Shown here: positions 8,557 through 19,018 of the stretch, in pieces | Numbering within the stretch: the first letter of the stretch is position 1 | How the letters are laid out: each line of letters starts with the position of its first letter | Assembly: GCF_913020055.1 (NCBI RefSeq) | Contig: NZ_CAJWCF010000002.1 | Span: 1-64,000, forward strand | Source: an uncultured Paraglaciecola sp. | Lineage (GTDB): Bacteria > Pseudomonadota > Gammaproteobacteria > Enterobacterales > Alteromonadaceae | DNA length: 64,000 nt | Reading direction: 5' to 3' | Program-made: the position numbers and the translations under genes | The notes under the pieces: model-generated | Seen by the model: the letters and a program-made list of their open reading frames with translations, nothing else | What the model was told of the DNA's origin: nothing | The model's database searches: none

Positions 8557-10269
8557 ATGAAGTCTATCCGCATATTACCAAGTAAATTTATCGGCCAAGC
8601 GTTGCTTTCGTTGATGAGTATATGTCTATTTGCATGTACCGAGCAGGTTGGCGAAACGCAAGTATCAAACACAGCCACATTAAAACAAGCAGCAGTGGCT
8701 ATGCCTGATAGCTACAGTGCAGATGTGGCCAAAGATATACTGCAAGCGGGTGGTAATGCTGTTGATGCTGCGATTGCTGCGCAGTTTGTATTAGCCGTGA
8801 CTTTGCCTGAAGCGGGCAACATTGGTGGCGGTGGATTTATGCTGGTGTACAAAGATAAAAAAAGTGATTTTATAGATTACCGTGAGCAAGCTCCGTTGTC
8901 GGCTCACAGAGATATGTATTTGGATGAAAACGGTAAAGTTATACCTTATCAATCGGTTATCGGTATATTGTCATCTGGCGTCCCTGGTACCGTTGCAGGT
9001 ATGTGGTTAGCCCACGAAAAGTATGGCAGTTTGCCTTGGAAAACATTAGTGCAACCAGCTGTCACTCTTGCAGAACAAGGATTTAAGGTTCATCCCAAAC
9101 TAGCGGCGTCTATTGAAAGACATATTCAAAGGTTGGAAAAACGTGGATTTGACGTCAACTTTAAAGATTATTTTGCAGCTGCAAAAGCAAATGAAGTGTT
9201 TCAACAAATGGAACTGGCAGACACTTTAAAACGGATTCGTGATCAAGGGCGAGACGGTTTTTATAAAGGCCAAACAGCAAAAATCATCAGTGACTTTATG
9301 CGTCAGGAAAAAGGCTTGGTGACTGAACAGGATTTATTGTCATATGAGGCTAAGTCACGTCAACCACTGACAGCTAAATGGCGGGGGTATCAATTACTCA
9401 CTTCACCGCCTCCTAGCTCTGGTGGAGTGGCTATTGTTCAATGGTTAAAAATGTATAACTTATTAACCCGGGATCAAGAAAAACTAACTCACAATTCTTC
9501 AGCGTACTTGCACTTATTAGCAGAAATAGGCAAACGGGTATTTGCAGACCGAGCTGAATATCTTGGCGATCCTGATTTTGTTGACGTGCCAGTTGATAAC
9601 CTGATTAATGATGAATATCTTACAAAGCGCAGTCAAAGTGTATCAAAAGATAAGATTTCCGCGACTGAATTGGTTAAACCAGGCTTAAAAGAAAGTGAAG
9701 AAACCACGCATTTTTCGGTTATGGATAAATGGGGTAATGCCGTATCGAATACCACCACCATTAACCTTGGATTTGGCAGTGGCGTGGTAGTAGAGGGCGC
9801 GGGTTTCTTATTAAACGATGAAATGGACGATTTTAGTTCCAAACCCGGCGTGGCCAATGTATTTGGAGCAGTGGGTGGTCAGGCCAATGAAATCCAACCT
9901 AAGAAACGTATGTTGTCATCTATGACGCCGAGCATAGTGTTAAAGGATGGCAGTGTTAGTATGGTCACAGGATCGCCTGGCGGCACAACCATTATAAGTT
10001 CGGTCTACCTGTCTATTCTTAATGCTTTGGAATTTTCTATGAGCGCGGAAGATGTGGTCAACAAACCTCGGTTCCATCATCAATTATTACCCAAAGATGT
10101 TATTCGTTACCATAATGGATTTGAGCCTGAAGTCATTTCTGAATTAGAGGAAATGGGCTACACCATGAGTAACCGCAGGTTTGGCGATATGCACGTTATC
10201 TTAAATAAAGAAGGCAAAGTTGAAGCGGCGTCAGAAGCGAATGGCCGCGGTAAGTCCATAGTATTTTAA
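8557..10269 (+). CDS. ggt: Gamma-glutamyltransferase, exported lipoprotein form
   Basis: 570-residue N-terminal-nucleophile hydrolase that cleaves gamma-glutamyl bonds of glutathione and similar peptides. A signal peptide ending in the lipobox LFAC (Cys near residue 27) suggests a lipid-anchored periplasmic enzyme. The precursor self-cleaves before the Thr of TTHFSV (about residue 380), the nucleophile of the small subunit. The oxyanion and substrate motif GSPGG occurs near residue 470. The whole heterodimer is present. It follows the NhaC gene by 17 bases, so the two are probably cotranscribed; release of glutamate or Cys-Gly and their uptake could be coupled. Confidence 0.95.
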   Translation: MKSIRILPSKFIGQALLSLMSICLFACTEQVGETQVSNTATLKQAAVAMPDSYSADVAKDILQAGGNAVDAAIAAQFVLAVTLPEAGNIGGGGFMLVYKDKKSDFIDYREQAPLSAHRDMYLDENGKVIPYQSVIGILSSGVPGTVAGMWLAHEKYGSLPWKTLVQPAVTLAEQGFKVHPKLAASIERHIQRLEKRGFDVNFKDYFAAAKANEVFQQMELADTLKRIRDQGRDGFYKGQTAKIISDFMRQEKGLVTEQDLLSYEAKSRQPLTAKWRGYQLLTSPPPSSGGVAIVQWLKMYNLLTRDQEKLTHNSSAYLHLLAEIGKRVFADRAEYLGDPDFVDVPVDNLINDEYLTKRSQSVSKDKISATELVKPGLKESEETTHFSVMDKWGNAVSNTTTINLGFGSGVVVEGAGFLLNDEMDDFSSKPGVANVFGAVGGQANEIQPKKRMLSSMTPSIVLKDGSVSMVTGSPGGTTIISSVYLSILNALEFSMSAEDVVNKPRFHHQLLPKDVIRYHNGFEPEVISELEEMGYTMSNRRFGDMHVILNKEGKVEAASEANGRGKSIVF

Positions 10270-10487
10270 CAGTCTACTGGTTCTCTGATTGTGTTTAATA
10301 ATGTTTGTCTGATAACTCAAAAATTGGTTAAATTTATCAATTATTAGCGATTTGATTTATTGTGAATCAGATTAAAGTGCTTAACTTATTGAAAGTATTG
10401 ACAATTAAATTTTGGCGTTAGATTTGCTCTGAATAAATACAGTATAAACAAAAGTGTTTGTATTCTATTTATAAAAGGTAGCAGGGC

Positions 10488-10691
10488 ATGTCTAACAAAA
10501 AAATATTTTGGATTGCGTTTTTTACGTTGTCATTTTGCGAGTTTGGGCAGTTTGCTTATTCAAAAAATACATTAGCAACTTCTAGTGAGGCAAATCTTAG
10601 CAGCGAAATATTGGTTTGTGATAAAACACATACTTTAGTGAATGATATTGACTCTAATGCAGAGTTAATAAGCTATTCGTTACCTAGGTAA
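10488..10691 (+). CDS. Small secreted protein, unknown
   Basis: 67 residues. It has a basic start (MSNKK), a hydrophobic segment (IFWIAFFTLSFCEFG) and a likely signal-peptidase site near AYSKN, leaving a mature peptide of about 40 residues with one cysteine (ILVCDKTHTLV). An AAGGTAGCAGGG stretch before the ATG offers a ribosome site. There is no recognisable family. It lies 100 bases before the TPR protein on the same strand. It may be a real short gene or a chance frame. Confidence 0.4.
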   Translation: MSNKKIFWIAFFTLSFCEFGQFAYSKNTLATSSEANLSSEILVCDKTHTLVNDIDSNAELISYSLPR

Positions 10692-10793
10692 TGTTAACGA
10701 GACATGTGAATATTGGAATAAATAGGATGTTTTTATTCATTCAAATCGAATTGAACTGGTAAAATATATTGGTAGCATTTATGGTTACCGAAT

Positions 10794-12593
10794 ATGAAGC
10801 ATATACATAGTTTTTCTTTTCCCCTTTTTTTTAAAGCCACTTGTTTGGGCTTGTTTTTTGTTGCCTATTCACAAAGTGTTTTAGCCAATAATAAAGTAGA
10901 CGACTTTATTCAAAGTATTCAGGTTTCTACTTATGACTGCCCAGACGATCAATTTATGCCACAAGTTGACGAATATTTAAAACGGGTCAGTGTTTTACCA
11001 GAACAGCTTATTAAGATAAAAGTGCACAAGGCACATTGGTTAATTTGTGTTGGTAAGAATGATCAAGCTGAAATTATTCTTGAAAACCTGCTGTCAGATC
11101 CCGTTATGGATAAAAACTCTCAGAGTTATGCCAGTGTGCATTATCAATTAGGTTTTATTTTTGATGTACAGGGTAAGCCTGAAAAATGTGAGTATTACCG
11201 CCAATCTGAACAATTATCTAAAGGTAAATATGATGATATTTATCTCAGTTCACAACTCGGATTAATTACTGTTTGTGATGAAGACAAACAGGAGATTGGT
11301 GTCAAACTAGGGCGGTTATTTGCGTTACTTAAAGCTTACTCTTCTAGTAACGATTTAAAATCTATTGCGCACATTCATAATAATATTGGTTTGTTATACA
11401 GTTCTATTGGTCAGATGGCACTCGCTGCCGAGCAGTATGAAAAAACTTATGAACTGGGTTTAAATGTTTATGAAGAGAAAAATCAATTAGCTCCCTTAAT
11501 TAGCGTTATTACTGCCCATACCGGTAGTGGTGATTATGAGAGCGCGAAATTGGTAATCGAAGAGTTGGGTAGGCGCAATCTAAAAGTCAACACACCTTTA
11601 ACAAATAGCTGGTATCACTTTGCACTAAGCAGACAAGCATATCGGACTAATGATTATGAGAGTTTGCGCAAGAGTTTACGTAGTTGGAAGGTTTTTTTAG
11701 ATCAAATATCCAACCATACTATGCAGAGATTACATGAATGGTATACCACTGCTTTGTGTTTGCATGAGGAAGACAGAGAATGTGTACAACGCTTTTTACA
11801 AAGGCAAAATGATACTAGTTCAGCTATGCCTGCTCGTTTGTCAAAACATATGCACTACAACGCTTTTTTAGTTAAAGCTCACTTGTTTTTGGGTGATGTA
11901 GAGGCGGCAAATATTAGTTTTGATAATTATTCTGCTATTACATCAGATAAAATTAAAAACCAACAAACTTCTGCCCGTGTTTTAGGGGTTGCTAATTTAC
12001 ACAACGAGATTTTAGGATTAGAAACGAGTCTAGCCGAAGCACAAGAGCAGCGGTTACAGGTTATTTTATTGGTATTGATGACTATTCTAGGTTTGACTGG
12101 TTTAGTCTATCTTACTTTTGGCAGACGTTATCTGCACAAGTTAGCTACTGACCCTCTTACAGGGCTTTCTAATGAACATTCTGTCATCGCTAAAATTAGA
12201 AAGGTAAAAGCCCCCTTAGATGAAAAGATTAACGCCCTGGCTTTATTTGAGTTGAACAATTTTACCGAAATTAATGATAAGTATGGTTATAAGGCAGGTG
12301 AACTTGGCCTGAAAAAAGTATCCGAATGTTTAAAACATGCCACCAGAGAAAAAGACATTGTTGGCCGCGTTGGTACACACCAATTTATTGTTTGTTTAGT
12401 TAACATTGAGGATGTAGTAGCTCAAGATTTATTCTCAAGAATTCAAAAAGCCTTAGCAGATGTGAGTTTTAAGGTTGATGATGGAGATAAAATTAGTGTT
12501 TTGTCGAATATGCACGTATACAGTTCAGTCAACAGCCTATCAGATGCCGAGGATGTATTATCTGAAATTCGTAGTGTTTTGCCTAAGGCTTAA
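10794..12593 (+). CDS. Periplasmic TPR sensor with degenerate GGDEF domain
   Basis: 599 residues. A signal peptide (cleaved near QSVLANNK) is followed by about 350 residues of TPR-like helical repeats, a coiled-coil stretch (NEILGLETSLAEAQEQ), one membrane helix near residues 420-440 (VILLVLMTILGLTGLVYLTF) and a C-terminal GGDEF domain. The domain has DPLTGLSNEHS and an I-site-like REKD, but the signature GG(D/E)EF is VGTHQF, so diguanylate cyclase activity is very unlikely. It probably acts as a c-di-GMP-binding or purely structural output. The architecture is common in Alteromonadales and matches the interrupted gene at 41.9-43.6 kb. Confidence 0.88.
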   Translation: MKHIHSFSFPLFFKATCLGLFFVAYSQSVLANNKVDDFIQSIQVSTYDCPDDQFMPQVDEYLKRVSVLPEQLIKIKVHKAHWLICVGKNDQAEIILENLLSDPVMDKNSQSYASVHYQLGFIFDVQGKPEKCEYYRQSEQLSKGKYDDIYLSSQLGLITVCDEDKQEIGVKLGRLFALLKAYSSSNDLKSIAHIHNNIGLLYSSIGQMALAAEQYEKTYELGLNVYEEKNQLAPLISVITAHTGSGDYESAKLVIEELGRRNLKVNTPLTNSWYHFALSRQAYRTNDYESLRKSLRSWKVFLDQISNHTMQRLHEWYTTALCLHEEDRECVQRFLQRQNDTSSAMPARLSKHMHYNAFLVKAHLFLGDVEAANISFDNYSAITSDKIKNQQTSARVLGVANLHNEILGLETSLAEAQEQRLQVILLVLMTILGLTGLVYLTFGRRYLHKLATDPLTGLSNEHSVIAKIRKVKAPLDEKINALALFELNNFTEINDKYGYKAGELGLKKVSECLKHATREKDIVGRVGTHQFIVCLVNIEDVVAQDLFSRIQKALADVSFKVDDGDKISVLSNMHVYSSVNSLSDAEDVLSEIRSVLPKA

Positions 12594-12654
12594 CTGTGTT
12601 TGTATTTTTAGGGTCGACAAAGCCTGCTATTGACGAGTGTGTAAATACCTAATA

Positions 12655-13155
12655 ATGAAGTTGTTACTCCCCCTTAAATATTACGATGAAGCTGGCAGAG
12701 TGAAACCTGCTGTGTCTTTATATTTGTGTATTGCGTTTTTATCCAGAAGCCTGCTGATATTAGTAGGTTCGGTATCAGTACGAGAAAATGGTGAACAGCT
12801 GTTAGCACTGTTTTATCCAGAACGGCAGTATCTTTATATTAGCCTTGCTATCGCTTTTCCGGCTTTTTTAGCATTATTACTTTTGGGCTTTAGAGAGAAA
12901 ATTTGGCATGTAGGTCGATGTTGGATGTTTTCTTGTATTAAACCGTTATTAATTTTTTCGGTTTGTGCTGATTTAGGCTTACATTTTATGTTGGCTAGTA
13001 CAAGCCATTGGCAATTCTCTTGGGTTATTGCTTTTACGTTGTTAATTGATTCGTTGGTTTTTTACTTTTTGACTAAAGACAAACATACACAGCTGATGTT
13101 AACGGACTGGAAAAGATTTATTCCGATAACATCATCAGCAAAACCATCGGTTTAA
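12655..13155 (+). CDS. DUF2919 membrane protein (YfeZ-like)
   Basis: 166 residues from ATG 12655, with four hydrophobic segments. The opening MKLLLPLKYYDEAGRVKP and the following SLYLCIAFLSRSLLIL match the DUF2919/YfeZ family of inner-membrane proteins of unknown function. A GTG at 12637 would add six residues without a better ribosome site. It lies 60 bases after the TPR-GGDEF gene on the same strand. Confidence 0.8.
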   Translation: MKLLLPLKYYDEAGRVKPAVSLYLCIAFLSRSLLILVGSVSVRENGEQLLALFYPERQYLYISLAIAFPAFLALLLLGFREKIWHVGRCWMFSCIKPLLIFSVCADLGLHFMLASTSHWQFSWVIAFTLLIDSLVFYFLTKDKHTQLMLTDWKRFIPITSSAKPSV

Positions 13156-13159
13156 TTGT

Positions 13160-13573
13160 CTATTGCATATTGTTGGCAAGGGCTTGGTCGTAATAACTTC
13201 TGGCACTCACTTGGCTATCATTCACCAATCGCTGGTAACAAATACCAGCAAATGCATAAGTGTTGCCTGCATAGTTTAGTACCACATAAGGCGCATCAGG
13301 ATCAGATTCATCATAAGCCCAAGTGCCACCGACTTTATTGCGAAAAATTTCGCCTATATATGCACCGTAAATATTACAAATAGTGAACACTGCGTTTTCT
13401 TCTAGTGCTTGATCTTTATATCGACCCAACCAGCTTAGAATCACGTCATCTACGAGATCAATGCTTTGCTCAGAACCATCCAATGTCAGATTGAATTCTT
13501 CTTCGGTCGTGATAATCGCATTTTGCGCGCTGTCTATCATTAAATCTGTGAGTTCCGCCGATGTCATTTGCAT
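13160..13573 (-). CDS. Uncharacterised cytoplasmic protein
   Basis: 137 residues from ATG 13573, which has GAGAGA about six bases upstream; the frame stays open to 13672, where another ATG would add 33 residues. It is acidic and has no signal or membrane segment. A conserved-looking core reads GAYIGEIFRNKVGGTWAYD and then APYVVLNYAGNTYAF, an arrangement seen in some small DUF3806-like proteins; I do not claim membership. It is convergent with the DUF2919 gene (4 bases apart) and divergent from a DedA-like gene. Confidence 0.65.
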   Translation of the reverse strand: MQMTSAELTDLMIDSAQNAIITTEEEFNLTLDGSEQSIDLVDDVILSWLGRYKDQALEENAVFTICNIYGAYIGEIFRNKVGGTWAYDESDPDAPYVVLNYAGNTYAFAGICYQRLVNDSQVSARSYYDQALANNMQ

Positions 13574-13723
13574 ATTTTGTCTCTCTAAACTTTGTATAGG
13601 ACTATTGTGTTGTTTATTCGACTGTTTGTCGATTAGAAATCTTATTTCGTTAAAGTGATTAATATTTTTCATAGATGATCTGTTCGCTATGAATTTCGTA
13701 AGTAAGCAGACAAATAAAAATAG

Positions 13724-14368
13724 GTGTTCTCATTTTTGAAGTATTCTTTTGTTTTACCCTTGTCAGCTCTAGTTGCGCTGTGTATGTTATCTGCTGCTGT
13801 TAGCTACGGTTTAATTCCTTCTGGTTTAACGCTTTTGCAGAGTTTACAAACAAATTTTGATAATGCTTTCTATTTACTTATCTTATTGATCATTTTGTTG
13901 GAGTCGATTGTCTACGTTGGGTTCTACTTCCCTGGGCAATTTTTTGCTGTTGTCTTAGTGGTATTATCTAAACCACAGCCAGAGGATATCCTGATACTCA
14001 CGTTAATTATGGTGGTTGCCGCAACTTTAGGCTCATGTATTAATTATTTTTTAGGTAGGAGGTTTGGTGATATAAACCAACACAAGCCGAATTTATCCGT
14101 TAAAAAATTGTTAGTGGCTATGATACACATCAATTCTTTAGCCTTTTTTATGTTTTCCCAAGGGGCAAATCATCAATCACCCAAAGTGGTACTTTGGGCG
14201 GGCTTGCTAAATTTACCTTATTATTTACTGCTTATTTGGGGAACATCAGTGTTGAGTGAACAGGTTATGCAAATGGCTGAAAACACTTGGTTCTTAGCCA
14301 TAGCCGTTAGTATTTGGCTGAGCATCGCTTTGTTTTTAGACTACAAAAAGTTTAGAACAGCAAGTTAG
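13724..14368 (+). CDS. DedA-like (SNARE-associated) membrane protein
   Basis: 214 residues from a GTG start. The DedA/Tvp38-type core is visible: an acidic residue in a membrane segment (LLESIVYVGFYFPGQFF), then LTLIMVVAATLGSCINYFLGRRFG. Family members are flippases or transporters for undecaprenyl phosphate or phospholipids. This copy lacks the usual arginine-rich C-terminal loop pattern and is somewhat diverged, so the assignment is to the superfamily only. Its last 4 bases overlap the convergent tcdA gene. Confidence 0.75.
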   Translation: MFSFLKYSFVLPLSALVALCMLSAAVSYGLIPSGLTLLQSLQTNFDNAFYLLILLIILLESIVYVGFYFPGQFFAVVLVVLSKPQPEDILILTLIMVVAATLGSCINYFLGRRFGDINQHKPNLSVKKLLVAMIHINSLAFFMFSQGANHQSPKVVLWAGLLNLPYYLLLIWGTSVLSEQVMQMAENTWFLAIAVSIWLSIALFLDYKKFRTAS

Positions 14369-15174
14369 GGCTGCTGATTTTTTTGACTATGTTTACTGAT
14401 TAATTTGTCTATAACCCTAGCTGATGCAACAAAACCAAAGGTGGCAGTCACTGCTACCGCAGCGCCAAAACCGTTGTTACAGTCCAATTTAACACTGCCA
14501 TCTGTGAGGGTTTTGTTCATGCAAACACTGCCATCAGCTTGGGGGTAACGAAGTTGTTCAGTCGAGAAAACACAATCAATGCCAAAACGACGTTTGGGAT
14601 TGTTGCTGAAATTATAAAATCTACGTAGTTCTGAACGTAATTTTTTTGCTAAAGGATCTTGAATAGTTTTACTCAGATCAGTGACCGCTACTTGGGTTGG
14701 GTCTATCTGTCCGCCAGCGCCGCCAATGGTGATGATAGGGATTTTATTCCGTTTACAATGAGCTACCATTGCTGCTTTGGCTTTTATGCTATCGGTAGCG
14801 TCTACGACATAGTCATATTTTTGGGTGACTAATTCTGCAACGTTGTCGGGCGTGACAAAGTCTTCAACAGTGGAAACGTCACAAGCTGGATTAATTTGCG
14901 AAATCCGCTTGGCCATTGCTTCGACTTTTGCTTCACCAACAGTATCCTGCAGTGCATGAATTTGCCTGTTGGTATTAGTCACACAAATGTCATCTAAGTC
15001 AATCAAGGTAATATGCCCAAGAGCAGTTCTTGCTAACGCTTCTGCCACCCATGACCCCACACCACCTATGCCTACTACACACACATGAGATTGGCGTAAA
15101 ATATCGGTTCCTGATAGACCATATAGGCGTTGGGTGCCTCCAAAACGTTGCTCAGATACTTGCTGCTGATCCAT
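14365..15174 (-). CDS. tcdA: tRNA threonylcarbamoyladenosine dehydratase (TcdA/CsdL)
   Basis: 269-residue E1-like enzyme that dehydrates t6A37 in ANN-decoding tRNAs to the cyclic form ct6A with ATP. The Rossmann nucleotide-binding motif VVGIGGVGSWVAEALART is near residue 32, followed by IDLDDICVTNTNRQIHAL, the HesA/MoeB/ThiF signature with the adenylate-contacting Asp, Asn and Arg. The length and the opening QRFGGTQRLYG are those of TcdA rather than ThiF or MoeB. It has no partner gene nearby and is convergent with the DedA-like gene. Confidence 0.95.
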   Translation of the reverse strand: MDQQQVSEQRFGGTQRLYGLSGTDILRQSHVCVVGIGGVGSWVAEALARTALGHITLIDLDDICVTNTNRQIHALQDTVGEAKVEAMAKRISQINPACDVSTVEDFVTPDNVAELVTQKYDYVVDATDSIKAKAAMVAHCKRNKIPIITIGGAGGQIDPTQVAVTDLSKTIQDPLAKKLRSELRRFYNFSNNPKRRFGIDCVFSTEQLRYPQADGSVCMNKTLTDGSVKLDCNNGFGAAVAVTATFGFVASARVIDKLISKHSQKNQQP

Positions 15175-15414
15175 AAACTCACATTATTAATACATTTTAT
15201 TCTTATGGCTATTGTATCAGTGGCGCGGGGCATAACTCCAATGGAGTCTGTTATCTTTTTTAGAGCCACTTTATTTTATTAATTGATGAATAAAGAGAGC
15301 TTGTTTGGTGTTCTTGATTGAATAACCAGCCAAGCTTTAATACTATTCAGGTATATAAATGCATGGCATTTTATTTGCCTTGTTAGTTTAAGAATAATCA
15401 AAAAGGAATGTGTG

Positions 15415-16836
15415 ATGAAACCTGTCGTTTTAGCTGGTGGAAGTGGTAGTCGTTTATGGCCTAAATCGAGAGCTGCATTACCTAAACAGTTTCTAAGTCT
15501 GACCAGTGATTTAACTATGTTGCAAGACACCATTGCAAGATTAGAAGGTACTGATGCCGATCAGCCTATCGTTATTTGTAATGACGCACACCGCTTTTTA
15601 GTTGCAGAGCAACTTCGTCAGCAGGATATTCAACACGGAGGAATTTTACTTGAGCCTATGGGCCGTAATACTGCACCGGCCATTGCTTTGGCTGCGTTAC
15701 ACGCGTCTTTAAATGGCGAAGATCCTATTTTACTTATTTTAGCTGCCGACCATTTAATCAATGACGCGGCTGAATTTCATAAAGCCATCACTCAGGCAGA
15801 AACATTAGCCAAGCAAGGTAAATTAGTCACCTTTGGTATTGTGCCCGACTCGGCGCATGCGGGGTACGGTTATATAAAACGCGGTGACAAGGTCGCCAGT
15901 GCAGAGGTGGGTTTTGATGTGGCTAACTTTGTTGAAAAGCCAGATTTAGCTACTGCACAACAATATGTCGATTCAGGGGAGTTTTACTGGAACAGTGGTA
16001 TGTTTATGTTTAAAGCCAGCCGTTACCTGCAAGAACTAGAGAAATACGCCCCAGAGATGTTGGATATTTGCAAAAAGGCGATTGCTACTGAATCTGCCGA
16101 TTTGGAATTTGTCCGTGTTGATGCCGATGTCTTTGTTACCTGTCCTGATGATTCTATCGATTATGCAGTTATGGAAAAAACGGACTCAGCTTGTGTCGTG
16201 CCACTTGATGCCGGTTGGAGTGATGTGGGCAGTTGGTCTTCTTTATGGGAAACAGCCAAACAAAAAGATTCGAATAATAATGTGGTAATTGGCGATGCCA
16301 TTCTTGATGGCGTAAACAACAGCTACATCAATTCTGAACAACGCCTTATCTCAGTAGTAGGTTTAGATGATGTGGTCGTGGTTGAAACTAAAGATGCAGT
16401 GTTAGTGGCACACAAAGATAAAGTGCAAGACATCAAAAATGTGGTTAACCAACTTAAAGCTGAACATCGTCCAGAGTGGGAATTCCACCGCGAAGTGTTT
16501 AGACCTTGGGGTAGTTACGACTCTATTGATAACGGTGAACGTTTCCAAGTAAAACGTATTACGGTAAAACCTGGTGAAAAACTTTCAGTACAGATGCATC
16601 ATCACAGAGCCGAACATTGGATTGTGGTATCAGGTACGGCAAAAGTAACCAATGGTGATGAGACCTTATTATTGTCAGAAAACCAGTCAACCTATATCCC
16701 AATAGGTGTGATACATGCGTTAGAAAACCCTGGCCGAATTCCGCTGGAACTTATTGAAGTGCAATCAGGCACCTACTTAGGCGAAGATGATATTGTGCGT
16801 TTTTCTGACCGTTATGGCCGAGTTGAAGCCAAGTAA
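15415..16836 (+). CDS. manC: Mannose-1-phosphate guanylyltransferase / mannose-6-phosphate isomerase
   Basis: 473-residue bifunctional enzyme making GDP-mannose from mannose-1-phosphate and GTP, with an isomerase-type cupin domain. The nucleotidyltransferase signature [14 protein letters not shown] starts at about residue 6 and the FVEKP motif is near residue 172. The C-terminal type II PMI cupin (about 360-470) contains [17 protein letters not shown] with the metal-binding histidines. ATG 15415 has AGGA seven bases upstream and is preferred to GTG 15412. It forms an operon with the phosphomannomutase gene 35 bases downstream and supplies GDP-mannose for surface polysaccharide. Confidence 0.95.
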   Translation: MKPVVLAGGSGSRLWPKSRAALPKQFLSLTSDLTMLQDTIARLEGTDADQPIVICNDAHRFLVAEQLRQQDIQHGGILLEPMGRNTAPAIALAALHASLNGEDPILLILAADHLINDAAEFHKAITQAETLAKQGKLVTFGIVPDSAHAGYGYIKRGDKVASAEVGFDVANFVEKPDLATAQQYVDSGEFYWNSGMFMFKASRYLQELEKYAPEMLDICKKAIATESADLEFVRVDADVFVTCPDDSIDYAVMEKTDSACVVPLDAGWSDVGSWSSLWETAKQKDSNNNVVIGDAILDGVNNSYINSEQRLISVVGLDDVVVVETKDAVLVAHKDKVQDIKNVVNQLKAEHRPEWEFHREVFRPWGSYDSIDNGERFQVKRITVKPGEKLSVQMHHHRAEHWIVVSGTAKVTNGDETLLLSENQSTYIPIGVIHALENPGRIPLELIEVQSGTYLGEDDIVRFSDRYGRVEAK

Positions 16837-16871
16837 ACGCAGTTTATTTTGACTCCCAAATTAGAGAATTT

Positions 16872-18317
16872 ATGAAAATTACATGTTTTAAGGCGTATGA
16901 CATACGCGGTAAATTAATCGAACAGTTAGACGAACAAATTGCCTATCGCATTGGTCGAGCCTTCGCCCAATACATGCAAGCCAAAACAGTGGTAGTTGGT
17001 GGAGATGTTAGGTTAACGTCCGAACCTCTCAAATTAGCCTTATCAGCCGGTTTAATTGATGGCGGTGCGACCGTCACTGACTTAGGTATGACTGGCACTG
17101 AAGAGATTTATTTTGCTACCAAACATTTAGGTATGGATGGCGGGATTGAAGTGACTGCTAGCCATAATCCAATTGATTATAACGGTATGAAGTTAGTCAA
17201 AACAGACTCAAAGCCTGTCAGTGGTGATACCGGTTTGTTTGCTATACGTGATTTGGCCGAGACATATTCAGCTGACGATGTTCAATCAAGACTAGAGTTT
17301 TATTCAAATGGCTTGGTGAGTGAACAAGCGTTTATTCAAGGTCAGTCATCGGTTGATTCCGGTAAATTACTTGCTACAAAGCAGTACAGTAAATTAGACA
17401 ACATGCAGGCCTACGTAGCCCATATGTTGTCTTACATTGATACTGCGAACATTACACCTATAAAGTTGGTAGTGAATGCGGGTAATGGCGCTGCGGGCGA
17501 CGCGTTAGATGCTATTCAAGCGGCATTAGAAGCGGTAAATGTGCCCGTCGAATTTATTAAAGTGCATCATCAACCCGATGGCACTTTTCCAAATGGTATT
17601 CCTAATCCATTACTACCAGAGAGTAGGGCGGATACCGCTAATGCCGTGATCAAAAATTCGGCGAATATGGGTATAGCTTGGGATGGCGACTTTGACCGTT
17701 GTTTCTTGTTCGACGAAAAAGGTGACTTTGTTGAAGGTTATTACATTGTTGGATTGTTAGCCAAGGCCTTTTTGGATAAAAAACCTGGGTCAAAAATTAT
17801 TTATGACCCTCGTGTTTATTGGAACACTGAAGATATTGTTTTATCAGCAGGTGGCGTGCCGATTAAAAGTAAAACTGGCCATGCATTTATAAAAGAACGT
17901 ATGCGCGCAGATGATGCGGTGTATGGCGGCGAAATGAGTGCTCACCATTACTTCCGTGACTTTGCATATTGTGATTCAGGCATGATCCCATGGCTGTTGG
18001 TAGCAGAACTGTTATGCACCACACAAAAACCTTTGTCGCAGTTAGTAAAAGAGCGTATTGCAGCTTTTCCTTCTTCAGGTGAAATTAACCGCACATTGGC
18101 CGATCCAGATGCCTCGATTAAGGCGGTGTTAGACAAATACCAATCAAGTGCTTCAGAGGTCGATTACACCGATGGTATTGGTCTAGAGTTTGGCAACTGG
18201 CGTTTTAATTTACGTAAGTCTAATACCGAACCTGTAGTGAGACTTAATGTTGAATCAAAAGCAGATATTGCTTTGATGGAACAGAAAACTGCGGAGTTGT
18301 TAAAGTTACTAAGTTAG
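16872..18317 (+). CDS. manB: Phosphomannomutase (CpsG/ManB type)
   Basis: 481-residue alpha-D-phosphohexomutase interconverting mannose-6-P and mannose-1-P. The phosphoserine loop is [13 protein letters not shown] (near residue 95), the metal loop is DGDFDR (near 272), the sugar-binding loop is [13 protein letters not shown] (near 355) and the phosphate-binding end is [14 protein letters not shown] (near 455). The last two favour phosphomannomutase over phosphoglucosamine mutase. It is the second gene of the manC-manB pair and is followed by a strong terminator. Confidence 0.95.
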   Translation: MKITCFKAYDIRGKLIEQLDEQIAYRIGRAFAQYMQAKTVVVGGDVRLTSEPLKLALSAGLIDGGATVTDLGMTGTEEIYFATKHLGMDGGIEVTASHNPIDYNGMKLVKTDSKPVSGDTGLFAIRDLAETYSADDVQSRLEFYSNGLVSEQAFIQGQSSVDSGKLLATKQYSKLDNMQAYVAHMLSYIDTANITPIKLVVNAGNGAAGDALDAIQAALEAVNVPVEFIKVHHQPDGTFPNGIPNPLLPESRADTANAVIKNSANMGIAWDGDFDRCFLFDEKGDFVEGYYIVGLLAKAFLDKKPGSKIIYDPRVYWNTEDIVLSAGGVPIKSKTGHAFIKERMRADDAVYGGEMSAHHYFRDFAYCDSGMIPWLLVAELLCTTQKPLSQLVKERIAAFPSSGEINRTLADPDASIKAVLDKYQSSASEVDYTDGIGLEFGNWRFNLRKSNTEPVVRLNVESKADIALMEQKTAELLKLLS

Positions 18318-18349
18318 CAGTAGCACTTCAAAAGAAAAGTAAATGAATT

Positions 18350-18377
18350 AAAGCCCAATCAACTTTGATTGGGCTTT
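18350..18377. terminator. Bidirectional terminator after manB
   Basis: An 11-13 bp stem (AAAGCCCAATC at 18350-18360 with GATTGGGCTTT at 18367-18377) has T-rich sequence after it on the plus strand (taatttttg), while A-rich sequence flanks the other side. It serves manB and, from the other strand, the decayed GH3 fragment. Confidence 0.85.
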
Positions 18378-18403
18378 AATTTTTGTTTACTCACTGATGT
18401 TTA

Positions 18404-18991
18404 TTATTGGCAAGTCGGTGCACCCTCAGGCAGTAATTCCATACGTACATTGGCTATTTCCACTTCAAATTTCTTTTCTGTGGCCAGAATAAAAGCACCA
18501 TTGATGTTAGTCACATCTAAGCCTTTTGAGCTGAAACAATTTAATGGAATAGGAAAGGTTTGCCATTGGTTTTTAGGAAACGCCCGCAAGGTTTTATGAA
18601 TGTGAATTTCACTTCGACAAGGGTATCCGCAGTCCATGCCTAGTGTGACACTAGCCTTAGGTTTTTTAATCACTTTAATTTCCATGGTTAACGCCGCATT
18701 GTGTTCAATGGCCTGTAAATTAATGCTGTTACCATAAATAGCAAATTGGCCTTTTCCTTTTTTACGTGACCACTTTAAATTAACTGCATCATTGGCTTGT
18801 TTATAGGTAGCGGGTGTCATTGTGACCTGTCCGTTTTGTGATTTAGCACTTAAGCCATTGGCAGGCAATACCCAGTTAGCGTCATCACCCAATGATAATC
18901 CCCAAGAGCCGTATGTTTTGCCGCGATAAAAATAAACAAAGTCAGCGTTGACCTTGTTCTTATTTTCGGACGTCGCAGAGGACTGATTCGC
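18404..18991 (-). pseudogene. C-terminal remnant of a GH3 glucan hydrolase (ExoP-type domain)
   Basis: About 195 open codons on the minus strand. They encode only the C-terminal galactose-binding-like (ExoP) domain found at the end of GH3 exo-1,3/1,4-beta-glucanases: ADFVYFYRGKTYGSWGLSLG, QFAIYGNSINLQAIEHN, GMDCGYPCRSEIHI and IPLNCFSSKGLDV are the usual blocks. The GH3 catalytic domains (about 650 residues) are absent and the frame closes at a TAA at 18992-18994. There is no good start or ribosome site; a TTG at 18892 is not convincing. The gene's 5' part has been deleted, and the break coincides with the broken 5' end of the divergent AraC-type gene. Confidence 0.8.
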
Positions 18992-19018
18992 TTAGATGCG
19001 ATTGTCGTTAGCCTAGGG

